A stretch of 64,000 nucleotides of DNA from Actinomadura fibrosa (lineage in GTDB: Bacteria > Actinomycetota > Actinomycetes > Streptosporangiales > Streptosporangiaceae), in the NCBI RefSeq assembly GCF_900659615.1, contig NZ_CAACUY010000004.1, forward strand, positions 84,382-148,381, in the 5' to 3' direction. The translations under genes were made by a program, and so were the position numbers. This document shows positions 30,883 through 37,120 of the stretch, one piece after another; within the stretch, counting starts at the first letter, position 1; each line of letters starts with the position of its first letter. The notes below the pieces were generated by a model. The model saw only the letters and a list, made by a program, of their open reading frames with translations, did no database searches and was not told where the DNA came from.

Positions 30883-31244
30883 GCCACACCCCGCGGCCCG
30901 TACACGCCCCGGACGCCCACCCGGCGCTGCGGACGGCGCGTCACGCCCTCGTCCTCCTCGCCCGCGGGCAGCCGCAGGGCAGCCGCGAGCCGGGCGTAGG
31001 CGATGCGGAGCTGCCGGGCCTCGACGAGCGCCGGGTGCACGCGGGTGTTGCCGGTGTGGTCGACGACCGTGGGCCCCTCGTCGGCCACGAGCGCGGCCAG
31101 CGTGTCGAGCATGTCGACCGTCCGGCACATCTCCAGCAGGAGGCCCCGCTCGTGCTCCTCCAGCTCGTAGCGCTCTTGCACCTCGCGCCACAGCCGCCGA
31201 CCGGACGCCTTCAGCTCGGCCGGCGCCTTCGGGATCTTCGTCAT
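30879..31244 (-). CDS. P27-family phage terminase small subunit-like protein
   Basis: A 121-residue protein that by eye fits the P27-type small terminase family closely: PKAPAELKASGRRLWREVQERYELEEHERGLLLEMCRTVDMLD, then VVDHTGNTRVHPALVEARQLRIAYARLAAALRLP. Small terminases recognise phage DNA for packaging. No large terminase, portal or capsid gene is present in the element, so packaging, if any, would need a helper phage, as in SaPI-type satellites (inference). ATG 31244 is preceded by GAGGGG at 5 nt. Coupled downstream by GTGA. Confidence 0.83.
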   Translation of the reverse strand: MTKIPKAPAELKASGRRLWREVQERYELEEHERGLLLEMCRTVDMLDTLAALVADEGPTVVDHTGNTRVHPALVEARQLRIAYARLAAALRLPAGEEDEGVTRRPQRRVGVRGVYGPRGVA

Positions 31245-31326
31245 CTGAACCCCTCGTTCGTTTCAGCTCGGGGAGAGAAAATGCTGACTGCGTGTGGGGT
31301 CACTGAGGGTCACCCTTAAAAGACCG

Positions 31327-31374
31327 TGACCTGCACAGACTCCGAGCCGAGCCCACAAGCCTCTGACCTGCACA
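31327..31374 (-). promoter_or_regulatory. Direct repeats upstream of the terminase-like gene
   Basis: TGACCTGCACA occurs at 31327-31337 and 31364-31374, 37 bp apart, in the only sizeable gap (31245-31382) of the leftward operon. They are candidate operator sites for an internal promoter of the downstream half. Confidence 0.45.
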
Positions 31375-31382
31375 TACGTCCA

Positions 31383-31637
31383 TCACCGCCTCCGCTTGCC
31401 CGCGGCCCGCATGGTGTGCCCGCGCACCTGGTCGGAGTGCACCATGGCCGCCGTCCGGGCCTGCTCCAGCTCCTCGACCTCGGCCACCAGCGCGGCCAGC
31501 GCGGTCCACATGGCGCCGAGCCGGGGCGAGGTCGCGTCCCACTGGACGGCGTTGCCGGTCCACCTGGCCACCAGCGTCCGCCGCTCGTCGGTCGTGAGCC
31601 GAGCGAGCGCGATGCGCACATCATCCGAGGTGCTCAC
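31383..31637 (-). CDS. Small hypothetical protein
   Basis: An 84-residue protein: DDVRIALARLTTDERRTLVARWTG, then a coiled-coil-like MWTALAALVAEVEELEQARTAAMVH and a basic tail. GTG 31637 overlaps the upstream stop (GTGA). It is the last gene before the 138-bp regulatory gap. Not recognised. Confidence 0.65.
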   Translation of the reverse strand: MSTSDDVRIALARLTTDERRTLVARWTGNAVQWDATSPRLGAMWTALAALVAEVEELEQARTAAMVHSDQVRGHTMRAAGKRRR

Positions 31638-31831
31638 ACGTCACCGTCCCGCACCGCCGGGCAGGCGAAGGTGTGGGCGTACACCACGCGCCACACCATG
31701 TGCCCGCCCTCGTCCCGCTCCACCCGCACGAGGTGCTCACCCCCGCACCCCGCCGTGCACCCGGGCGTGGTGACCAGAGCCTCCAGCAGGTCACCGGGCA
31801 GCACGTACAGCAGGTCCACGTCTGCACTCAC
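31634..31831 (-). CDS. Small cysteine-containing hypothetical protein
   Basis: A 65-residue protein with DLLYVLPGDLLEALVTTPGCTAGCGGEHLVRVERDEGG and a final Cys (FACPAV). Three cysteines and two His could hold a zinc ion. GTG 31831 and the stop are both in 4-bp overlaps with neighbours. Not recognised. Confidence 0.62.
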   Translation of the reverse strand: MSADVDLLYVLPGDLLEALVTTPGCTAGCGGEHLVRVERDEGGHMVWRVVYAHTFACPAVRDGDV

Positions 31832-32160
31832 AGCGCACCACCGTCCAGCCCATCGAGGTAGCGGTCGAGGTCGGCCCGGACCCTGGCGTCGTCGAGCCGG
31901 GCCACGTACCGCAGGTAGCAGGCGGGCCCCTCCTCGGCGAGGTAGCGCGTCTCGGCGTCCATCACGCTCCGGTCGATCGGGTCGTGAACGTCGATCCGCT
32001 CGGCGAGGCGGCGCACGGCCTCGGCCGCCTGGTCGACGCTGCCGCCGTGCTGGCGGACGAGGCCGTCCCGGAGCGTCGCGCCGAGCTGGTCCATGTGCGC
32101 CGTGGTGGCCACGACCATCGCGCGCGCCTCGGCCAGTTCGTCCCGCGGGTCGTCGGTCAT
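31828..32160 (-). CDS. Hypothetical helical protein
   Basis: A 110-residue protein, largely helical (DELAEARAMVVATTAHMDQLGATLRDGLVRQHGG, DAETRYLAEEG, YLRYVARLDDARVRADLDRYL). ATG 32160 overlaps the upstream stop (ATGA), and the stop overlaps the next GTG. No family is recognised. Confidence 0.65.
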   Translation of the reverse strand: MTDDPRDELAEARAMVVATTAHMDQLGATLRDGLVRQHGGSVDQAAEAVRRLAERIDVHDPIDRSVMDAETRYLAEEGPACYLRYVARLDDARVRADLDRYLDGLDGGAL

Positions 32161-32342
32161 CAGTCCTCCCTCGTCCTGGCGAGCTTGCGGGTGTGCCGAG
32201 CCTTGAGCCCGGCCGTCCTCCTGACGCGCCGCTCGCGCTGTGCCCGCTCCCGTCCGGCACGGCGCCGGCGGGCGCTCTCGATCCGCTCAGCGAGGCGCCG
32301 CTCGACGGCCTCGCGCATGGCTTCGTCCGCACGGCCGGTCAT
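32160..32342 (-). CDS. Small arginine-rich hypothetical protein
   Basis: A 60-residue, very basic protein (AVERRLAERIESARRRRAGRERAQRERRVRR). ATG 32342 overlaps the ATPase stop (ATGA). It may bind nucleic acid given its charge. The open frame runs further upstream inside the ATPase gene, but the coupled ATG is the natural start. Confidence 0.6.
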   Translation of the reverse strand: MTGRADEAMREAVERRLAERIESARRRRAGRERAQRERRVRRTAGLKARHTRKLARTRED

Positions 32343-33640
32343 GAGTTCACCGCCGCGCCGATGGAGTCCTCTGGCCATCCCGTAGGCGGGGGGCTGTCCG
32401 CAAGTGTCCTTGCGTCCGTAGATGTGTCCTGACCTGTTATTTCGTCCGGACACATCGGCGGACTCTTCGTCTCGGCAGTTGTGTCCGGACTCTTCTCCGC
32501 CGCGGAAGTGTCTGGCGATGTGTCCGCCTGTTCTGGCTGGTCAGCGACTTGTTCGGACCGTTGGACACTTGGGGACGGTAGGTAGCGTGCGAAGGCGTCG
32601 CCGAAGTCCTCGGCGTGGTATCCGCGGTCGGTCTTCGCGGCGTTCTGACGGGGGCCGACGCCGTACGGCTTGAGCTTCATCGCGAGCTTGCGCATCGTCA
32701 GGTCGTCATCGCCCCACGGCGCCTCGTCGATCCGGCGGAGCCGGTTCACCAGCTCGCGGCTCGGCAGGAACGAGACCGTCATCGACGAGAACAGGTCCCG
32801 GATGTCGGCCAGCAGCCGGGCGCCCATCGAGCCCTCGACGTCCGCCTCGTTCTCCGCCCTTACGAGCTTGAGCGCGGCGGCCCGAGCACGTCTCGGCCAG
32901 GGCCCGCCCGCCAGGTCCGCGACCGCGACGAGCGACTCCCAGGTGTCCGCGGCGCGGTCCTCGACGGGCATCTCGGGCTCGGCGTTCTGGAGGTCGCCGA
33001 GGTGTTCGTGCATCCACTTCTGGAGGCGGGCGCCCAGTTCGGCCAGCGGTCCGCCGTCCCGGCGCTGCCGGTAGGGGCGGACGTGCTCGCCCTGGGCCCG
33101 GCGGCGCATCCGGACGATGACCGACCGGTCCATGACGGTGTCGGGCAGGTCGCCGATGCCAGCGAGCGCGGCCATCGCGAAGGTGGGGCAGTGCTCGGGC
33201 TGGCGGAGCTGGACGTCCCACCGCACGTACGGCCGGTTGCGCTGGTGACCGGCGTTCAAGATGCCGCGCAGGTCCTCGTGGTTGTCGGCCGTCTTCGGGC
33301 CGAAGACGGTGTCGGCCTCGTCGAGCAGCAGCGTGGGCGGGTCCTCTCCGATCGAGCGGACGAGCGCGGCTGAGCTGATGTTCACCGTAATCAGCGACCG
33401 GTAGCTGGTCGCCTCGATGACGTCGAGCAGGCGGGACTTCCCGCACCTCTTCTCCGGGCTGATGATGGCGAGCCGCGTGGCGTGCTCCCACGCCTGCTGC
33501 CCGTGCGTGGCCGTGATCCAGAGCGTGACCGCGTCGGCGGCCTCCTCGCTCGGGAAGACCACGTAGGCCGTCAGCGCGCGGCGCAGCTCCTCCAGCAGAG
33601 CCGCGCCGCCGGACGGCATGTCGAGTTCGGCCAGCTTCAC
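32339..33640 (-). CDS. DUF3631-type P-loop ATPase (helicase-like replication protein)
   Basis: A 433-residue protein. Landmarks of the DUF3631 family: LTLWITATHGQQAWEHATRLAIISPEKRCGKSRLLDVI (P-loop with Lys), LLLDEADTVFG (Walker B), LRGILNAGHQRNR, and MDRSVIVRMRRR. The C-terminal third (DTSPDTSAAEKSPDTTAE...) is disordered and rich in Thr/Ser/Pro/Asp with imperfect repeats. DUF3631 proteins follow prim-pol genes in many actinomycete plasmids and integrated elements and probably act in replication initiation. It overlaps the prim-pol gene by 4 bp. Confidence 0.85.
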   Translation of the reverse strand: MKLAELDMPSGGAALLEELRRALTAYVVFPSEEAADAVTLWITATHGQQAWEHATRLAIISPEKRCGKSRLLDVIEATSYRSLITVNISSAALVRSIGEDPPTLLLDEADTVFGPKTADNHEDLRGILNAGHQRNRPYVRWDVQLRQPEHCPTFAMAALAGIGDLPDTVMDRSVIVRMRRRAQGEHVRPYRQRRDGGPLAELGARLQKWMHEHLGDLQNAEPEMPVEDRAADTWESLVAVADLAGGPWPRRARAAALKLVRAENEADVEGSMGARLLADIRDLFSSMTVSFLPSRELVNRLRRIDEAPWGDDDLTMRKLAMKLKPYGVGPRQNAAKTDRGYHAEDFGDAFARYLPSPSVQRSEQVADQPEQADTSPDTSAAEKSPDTTAETKSPPMCPDEITGQDTSTDARTLADSPPPTGWPEDSIGAAVNS

Positions 33641-34389
33641 GCAGCGCCTCCCGCCCGCCGCCGCGCCGACTCCGCCGTCCGCCAGGCCGACCGTTCGTCG
33701 AGCCCGGCCTGTACGGCGGCACTCACCAGCTCATCGAGCTGTGCCTCGTGTCCGCCCTCGATGGCGCGGCAGGCTGCCCAGAACAGCGCGTTGTTGCGGT
33801 TGCCCTCCGCCTGCCCGGCCATCCAGGCGACCAAGCCCCCGACGTTGCCGCCGCGTGCCGGACGTCGAGCAGGCGCAGGGCGCGGCGGGTCGAGCAGGCG
33901 GACGGCATACCGCCAGTCGAACGAACCGGTGGCCGACCGCTCGTCGAGCAGCTCGTAGGGACGGCCGCCCACCATGGAGGGCGGAGCGAGCACGTACCCG
34001 CCGGTCGCCTTGAAGTCCAGGAAGTGCCGACGCAGCGCCCCGCAGCCCTGCGCGGTGCCCGCGAAGTAGGTGTGCAGGCCCCCGGACGGTGTCCGGACGA
34101 TCGTCAGCGCCCCTGACAGCAGGCCCGCCCGCTTGAGCCGGTTGAACGCCTCGAACCCGTTCCCGCCGTCCTTGACGTCCACGTCGAGCACGTCCACCGC
34201 CGGCGCCCCGGTCGCGATGGCGACGTTCGCGGCGGGCATCTCCCACCACCACCCGCCGATCACGTCCGGATCGGTGGTGGCGTCCTTGAACCCGTGCAGC
34301 GTGGCCGGTTCCTTGCTCTGCGGCTTGCAGGGGAACACCGGCCAGCCACGCGCCGCGAAGGCGAGCGCGGCCGTCAGCGCGGCGCTCAC
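33637..34389 (-). CDS. Bifunctional DNA primase/polymerase (prim-pol) domain protein
   Basis: A 250-residue protein with AEP-type prim-pol features: LAFAARGWPVFPCKPQSKEPATLHGFKDATTDPDVI at the start, VLDVDVKDGG (catalytic acidic pair), and TPSGGLHTYFAG (catalytic His). It makes primers, and possibly DNA, at the element's replication origin. GTG 34389 is chosen because it overlaps the previous stop and gives the family N-terminus. Length covers the prim-pol domain plus a helical tail; the ATPase module is in the next gene. Confidence 0.9.
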   Translation of the reverse strand: MSAALTAALAFAARGWPVFPCKPQSKEPATLHGFKDATTDPDVIGGWWWEMPAANVAIATGAPAVDVLDVDVKDGGNGFEAFNRLKRAGLLSGALTIVRTPSGGLHTYFAGTAQGCGALRRHFLDFKATGGYVLAPPSMVGGRPYELLDERSATGSFDWRYAVRLLDPPRPAPARRPARGGNVGGLVAWMAGQAEGNRNNALFWAACRAIEGGHEAQLDELVSAAVQAGLDERSAWRTAESARRRAGGAA

Positions 34390-34688
34390 CGGATCACCTT
34401 CGGCGCATAGGTCCGCATGACCACCAGGCGCACCAGGCGCCCGCACCCGGTCCGCCGTACGGTCTCGGCGGCCTCCCGGTCACGCAGGCGCCCGAAGTGC
34501 CCGGCGCCGCAGTGCGGGCACCGGATGGCGTACCACCACATCGTGCGGCGCCCGGCGGGGGCGTAGAGGCTCGCGTGCGCGGTCAGGTATCGGGTTACGC
34601 TGTGCTCGACGACCCGGCCGCCCGCCTGCTCGTCCGTGAGGCCCGACCCTTGTCCGGGGGTTCGGGCCTCCGTCTTGTCCGAGGTCAT
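34386..34688 (-). CDS. Small zinc-finger-like hypothetical protein
   Basis: A 100-residue protein. MWWYAIRCPHCGAGHFGRLRDREAAETVRRTGCGRLVRLVV gives one CxxC plus a later His and Cys, a likely zinc ribbon. ATG 34688 overlaps the stop of the excisionase-like gene. It precedes prim-pol and could assist replication initiation. Not further assignable. Confidence 0.68.
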   Translation of the reverse strand: MTSDKTEARTPGQGSGLTDEQAGGRVVEHSVTRYLTAHASLYAPAGRRTMWWYAIRCPHCGAGHFGRLRDREAAETVRRTGCGRLVRLVVMRTYAPKVIR

Positions 34689-34924
34689 CAGGCCGCCTCG
34701 CCGCCCTCGCTAGCGGAGCGACGGCCTTCCACGAACGCCTCCAGGTCCGCGACGGCGACGAACCGGCGCCGCCCGATCCTCACGCTGGGCAGTTCCCCGG
34801 ACTTGATCAGTCCGTAGGTGGTCGTCCGGCTGATACCGCCGAGCGCTTCGCCCGCATCCGGCCACCACGGGATGAGCTTCTTCTCCACAAGCCCTCGATC
34901 CATCGTCTCGGCACGCCTAGTCAT
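34688..34924 (-). CDS. xis: Excisionase-like MerR/HTH_17 DNA-binding protein
   Basis: A protein of up to 78 residues whose core is DAGEALGGISRTTTYGLIKSGELPSVRIGRRRFVAVADLEAFV, the winged helix of Xis/AlpA-type proteins. Together with the integrase it would control excision, and it is also well placed to act on the replication operon it begins. The start is uncertain: ATG 34924 has no ribosome-binding site and could be leaderless, and ATG 34903 is an alternative. It is divergent from the activator-like gene at 35057. Confidence 0.78.
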   Translation of the reverse strand: MTRRAETMDRGLVEKKLIPWWPDAGEALGGISRTTTYGLIKSGELPSVRIGRRRFVAVADLEAFVEGRRSASEGGEAA

Positions 34925-35056
34925 CAACTATGGACACTCGACGTCTTGCAGCAAAGGGCTACCACGTTCGCCACGGTTCTCGCAAGTGCGCCAAGTAGAC
35001 GTGAAGGTGCGCCGAGTCGTTGATTAACCGACGAACGCCGTTGTACCTTGGCGGAC

Positions 35057-35560
35057 GTGAGCGACAAGGACGAGGCACCCGACGACGGCGGAGCCTGGGC
35101 TGTGATCCCCTACCAGCCTGGCGAGGACGAGACGTGGGACCAGCTCGGCGAAGACTGGAGCGCTGTACGCGGCATGACGCCGGCATCGGTGCGGCTGTAC
35201 GCCCGATGGGGCACGGGCCCCCTGACCGGCGTGTGCCTCGTCGGCGAGGCAGTGACCGCCAGCCTCGTCCGCTCCATCCCCGTTGGACGCCTGGAGCTTC
35301 TCAACCGCAACGAGTCGGGCTTTCCGATCGGCCTCCTCAAGAAGGAACTCGCGCCGCTCCAGCGGGAGCGGAACACCGATCCCGAGCGCTTCGCCGAGCA
35401 GGTCGCGAACTACTACACGGGCTTCGCTCGATGGAGCAGCAGGCCCGTCAAGGAGATGGCCGAGCATTCCGGCGTTCCCGTAGCGACCATGAGGAGTTGG
35501 ATTCGCGAGGCACGCCTCCGCGGGAAGCTCCCGCCCGGGACGAGAGGGAAGGCCGGATGA
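35057..35560 (+). CDS. Putative HTH regulator upstream of the integrase
   Basis: A 167-residue protein. The C-terminus has a HTH-like segment (VKEMAEHSGVPVATMRSWIREARLRGKL), and the middle carries RLELLNRNESGFPIGLLKKELAPLQRERN. Proteins of this kind precede integrases in actinomycete elements and may activate or time them, like Pra in pSAM2; the relation is by position only. GTG 35057 follows GGCGGAC; TTG 35048 is an alternative. Its stop overlaps the integrase ATG (ATGA). Confidence 0.65.
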   Translation: MSDKDEAPDDGGAWAVIPYQPGEDETWDQLGEDWSAVRGMTPASVRLYARWGTGPLTGVCLVGEAVTASLVRSIPVGRLELLNRNESGFPIGLLKKELAPLQRERNTDPERFAEQVANYYTGFARWSSRPVKEMAEHSGVPVATMRSWIREARLRGKLPPGTRGKAG

Positions 35561-36900
35561 GCGAGCGCAGCGACGGCACCCGGAAGCCGAACGGCCGGTC
35601 GTCGATCTTCCTCAGCGAGAGCGACGGGAAATGGCACGGCTGGGTGACCATGGGCGTGAAGTCCGACGGCTCACCGGACCGGCGTCACCGGATCGGCAAC
35701 AGCGAGGCCGAGGTCACGGCCAAGGTCCGCAAGCTGGAGGGCGACCGGGACGCGAACAAGATCGACCGGCCGGGCCGCAAGCCCACCGTCGAGCAATGGA
35801 TGACGACGTGCCTCGTCGACATCTGGCCGCGCGAGCTCGCGCCGAACACGTTGCAGTCCTACGGTTCGGACGTCCGGAACTGGATCGTCCCCAACCTCGG
35901 CAAGCACCGGCTCGACCGGCTTCAGCCCGAGCACCTGGACGCGCTGTACTCCAAGATGTACGCGGCCGGGAAGGCGTCGAGCCACGTCCTCAAGGCGCAC
36001 CGCATCCTGTCCCGCGCGCTGGAGCTGGCCGTGCGGCGCGAGAAAGTCGGCCGCAACGTCGCGAAGCTGCTGGACGCCCCGGGCAGCAACGACAGCGAGA
36101 TCGAGCCGCTGACGCAGGCCGAGGCCCGGCGCATCCTCGCCGCGGCGGACGGCCGCCGCGGCGGCACGCGCTGGTCGGTCGGCCTCGCGCTCGGCCTCCG
36201 CCAGGGCGAGGCGCTCGGCCTGCGCTGGAAGTACATTGACCTCGACGGCGGGTCCGTGCGGGTGTGGTGGCAGCTCTCCCGGCTGAAGTGGCGACACGGC
36301 TGCGACGACGTAGCCGCGTGCACGGAGGGGAAGCATCGGCGGCCGTGCCCGAAGATCTGCCCGAAGGCCCGACGGAAGTCCGGCCGGCCCCACAGGTGCG
36401 TGACCGCGGACGCCGAGCGCCTGTGCCCGAAGGACTGCGACCGGCACGCCTCGACGTGCCCGAAGCGGACGGGCGGCGGCCTGGTCTTCCGCAGGCCGAA
36501 GGGCAAGAGCAGGCGAACCGTGCCGCTCCCGCCCGAGCTGGTCGCAGTGCTCAAAGCGCACCGCCAGGCGCAGCGACAGGAGCGCCTCGCCGCGGCGAAC
36601 ATCTGGGACGATCACGACCTCGTGTTCTGTCAGCCGAACGGCCGGCCGATCGACCCCCGCGACGACTGGGACGACTGGAAGGCCGTCCTCGCCGCGGCCG
36701 AGGTGCGGGACGCCCGGGTGCACGACGGCCGGCACACCGCCGGGACGCTGCTGATCGAGCAGGGCGTCCACGTCCGAACCGTGCAGGAGATCCTGGGGCA
36801 CTCCGACATCCGCCTCACGCAGCGTTACACGCACGTCGCCACGCCGATGGCAGAGGACGGGATGCAGCGGATGGGGCGAGCCCTGTGGGGGACGTCGTGA
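35557..36900 (+). CDS. int: Tyrosine recombinase (site-specific integrase)
   Basis: A 447-residue integrase for tRNA-Thr. Catalytic residues are visible: first Arg in LALGLRQGEALGLRW, HDGRHTAGT (H-x-x-R), LGHSDI (His), and the Tyr nucleophile in TQRYTHV. The N-terminal arm- and core-binding region includes TVEQWMTTCL and LAPNTLQSYGSDVRNW. Between the first Arg and the rest lies a Cys/His-rich insert of about 70 residues (CDDVAACT, CPKICPK, CVTADAERLCPKDC, HASTCPK), probably one or two zinc sites. ATG 35557 is coupled to the regulator stop. It ends 80 bp from attR. Confidence 0.95.
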   Translation: MSERSDGTRKPNGRSSIFLSESDGKWHGWVTMGVKSDGSPDRRHRIGNSEAEVTAKVRKLEGDRDANKIDRPGRKPTVEQWMTTCLVDIWPRELAPNTLQSYGSDVRNWIVPNLGKHRLDRLQPEHLDALYSKMYAAGKASSHVLKAHRILSRALELAVRREKVGRNVAKLLDAPGSNDSEIEPLTQAEARRILAAADGRRGGTRWSVGLALGLRQGEALGLRWKYIDLDGGSVRVWWQLSRLKWRHGCDDVAACTEGKHRRPCPKICPKARRKSGRPHRCVTADAERLCPKDCDRHASTCPKRTGGGLVFRRPKGKSRRTVPLPPELVAVLKAHRQAQRQERLAAANIWDDHDLVFCQPNGRPIDPRDDWDDWKAVLAAAEVRDARVHDGRHTAGTLLIEQGVHVRTVQEILGHSDIRLTQRYTHVATPMAEDGMQRMGRALWGTS

Positions 36901-36906
36901 CCGGAA

Positions 36907-36928
36907 GAACTGCAACACGAATTGCAAC
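36907..36928. promoter_or_regulatory. Candidate integrase arm-type sites at the right end
   Basis: GAACTGCAAC (36907-36916) and GAATTGCAAC (36919-36928) mirror the pair at 22794-22815 near attL. The shared TGCAAC direct repeats near both ends suggest Int or Xis arm sites. Confidence 0.55.
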
Positions 36929-36980
36929 CGGGACGACTCAGGGCGCCCACCGGATTAGGGTGAACGCCCTGGTCAAGTGC

Positions 36981-37024
36981 CGAGCCGCCTGTCGGAATCG
37001 AACCGACGACCTATTCATTACGAG
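36981..37024. repeat. attR: right 44-bp direct repeat
   Basis: Perfect copy of 22656-22699, forming the 3' half of the intact tRNA-Thr. Identity ends at 37024, in the anticodon loop. Confidence 0.95.
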
Positions 37025-37055
37025 TGAATCGCTCTGCCGACTGAGCTAAGGCGGC
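36983..37055 (-). tRNA. tRNA-Thr (anticodon CGT)
   Basis: The reverse strand folds as a 73-nt cloverleaf: acceptor GCCGCCT/AGGCGGC, D-arm GCTC...GAGC, anticodon stem ATTCA/TGAAT with loop CTCGTAA (anticodon CGU, reads ACG), and T-arm GTCGG-TTCGATT-CCGAC. CCA is not encoded. A -10-like TAGACT lies upstream at 37081-37086 on the reverse strand. The 3' half is supplied by the element, so the gene stays functional after insertion. Confidence 0.95.
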
Positions 37056-37120
37056 GTGCCATGCGTGGCATGGCGGAAGCAGTCTACCGGGTGTTGGGGG
37101 GTGGGCGCGCACCCGTTATT

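Larger units (their letters stand above)
22656..37024. mobile_element. Integrated actinomycete element in tRNA-Thr(CGT), 14.3 kb
   Basis: Bounded by 44-bp perfect direct repeats (22656-22699 and 36981-37024) that contain the 3' half of tRNA-Thr, with the intact tRNA at the right end beside a tyrosine integrase. Content: DUF2637 protein, FtsK/TraB-like translocase, GntR and ribbon-helix-helix regulators, excisionase-like protein, prim-pol, DUF3631 ATPase, P27-like terminase small subunit, HEAAH protein and several small genes. The right block is typical of actinomycete integrative and conjugative elements (pSAM2 type). The terminase small subunit and prim-pol operon recall phage satellites. 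Whether it excises is not shown by the sequence. Confidence 0.93.
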
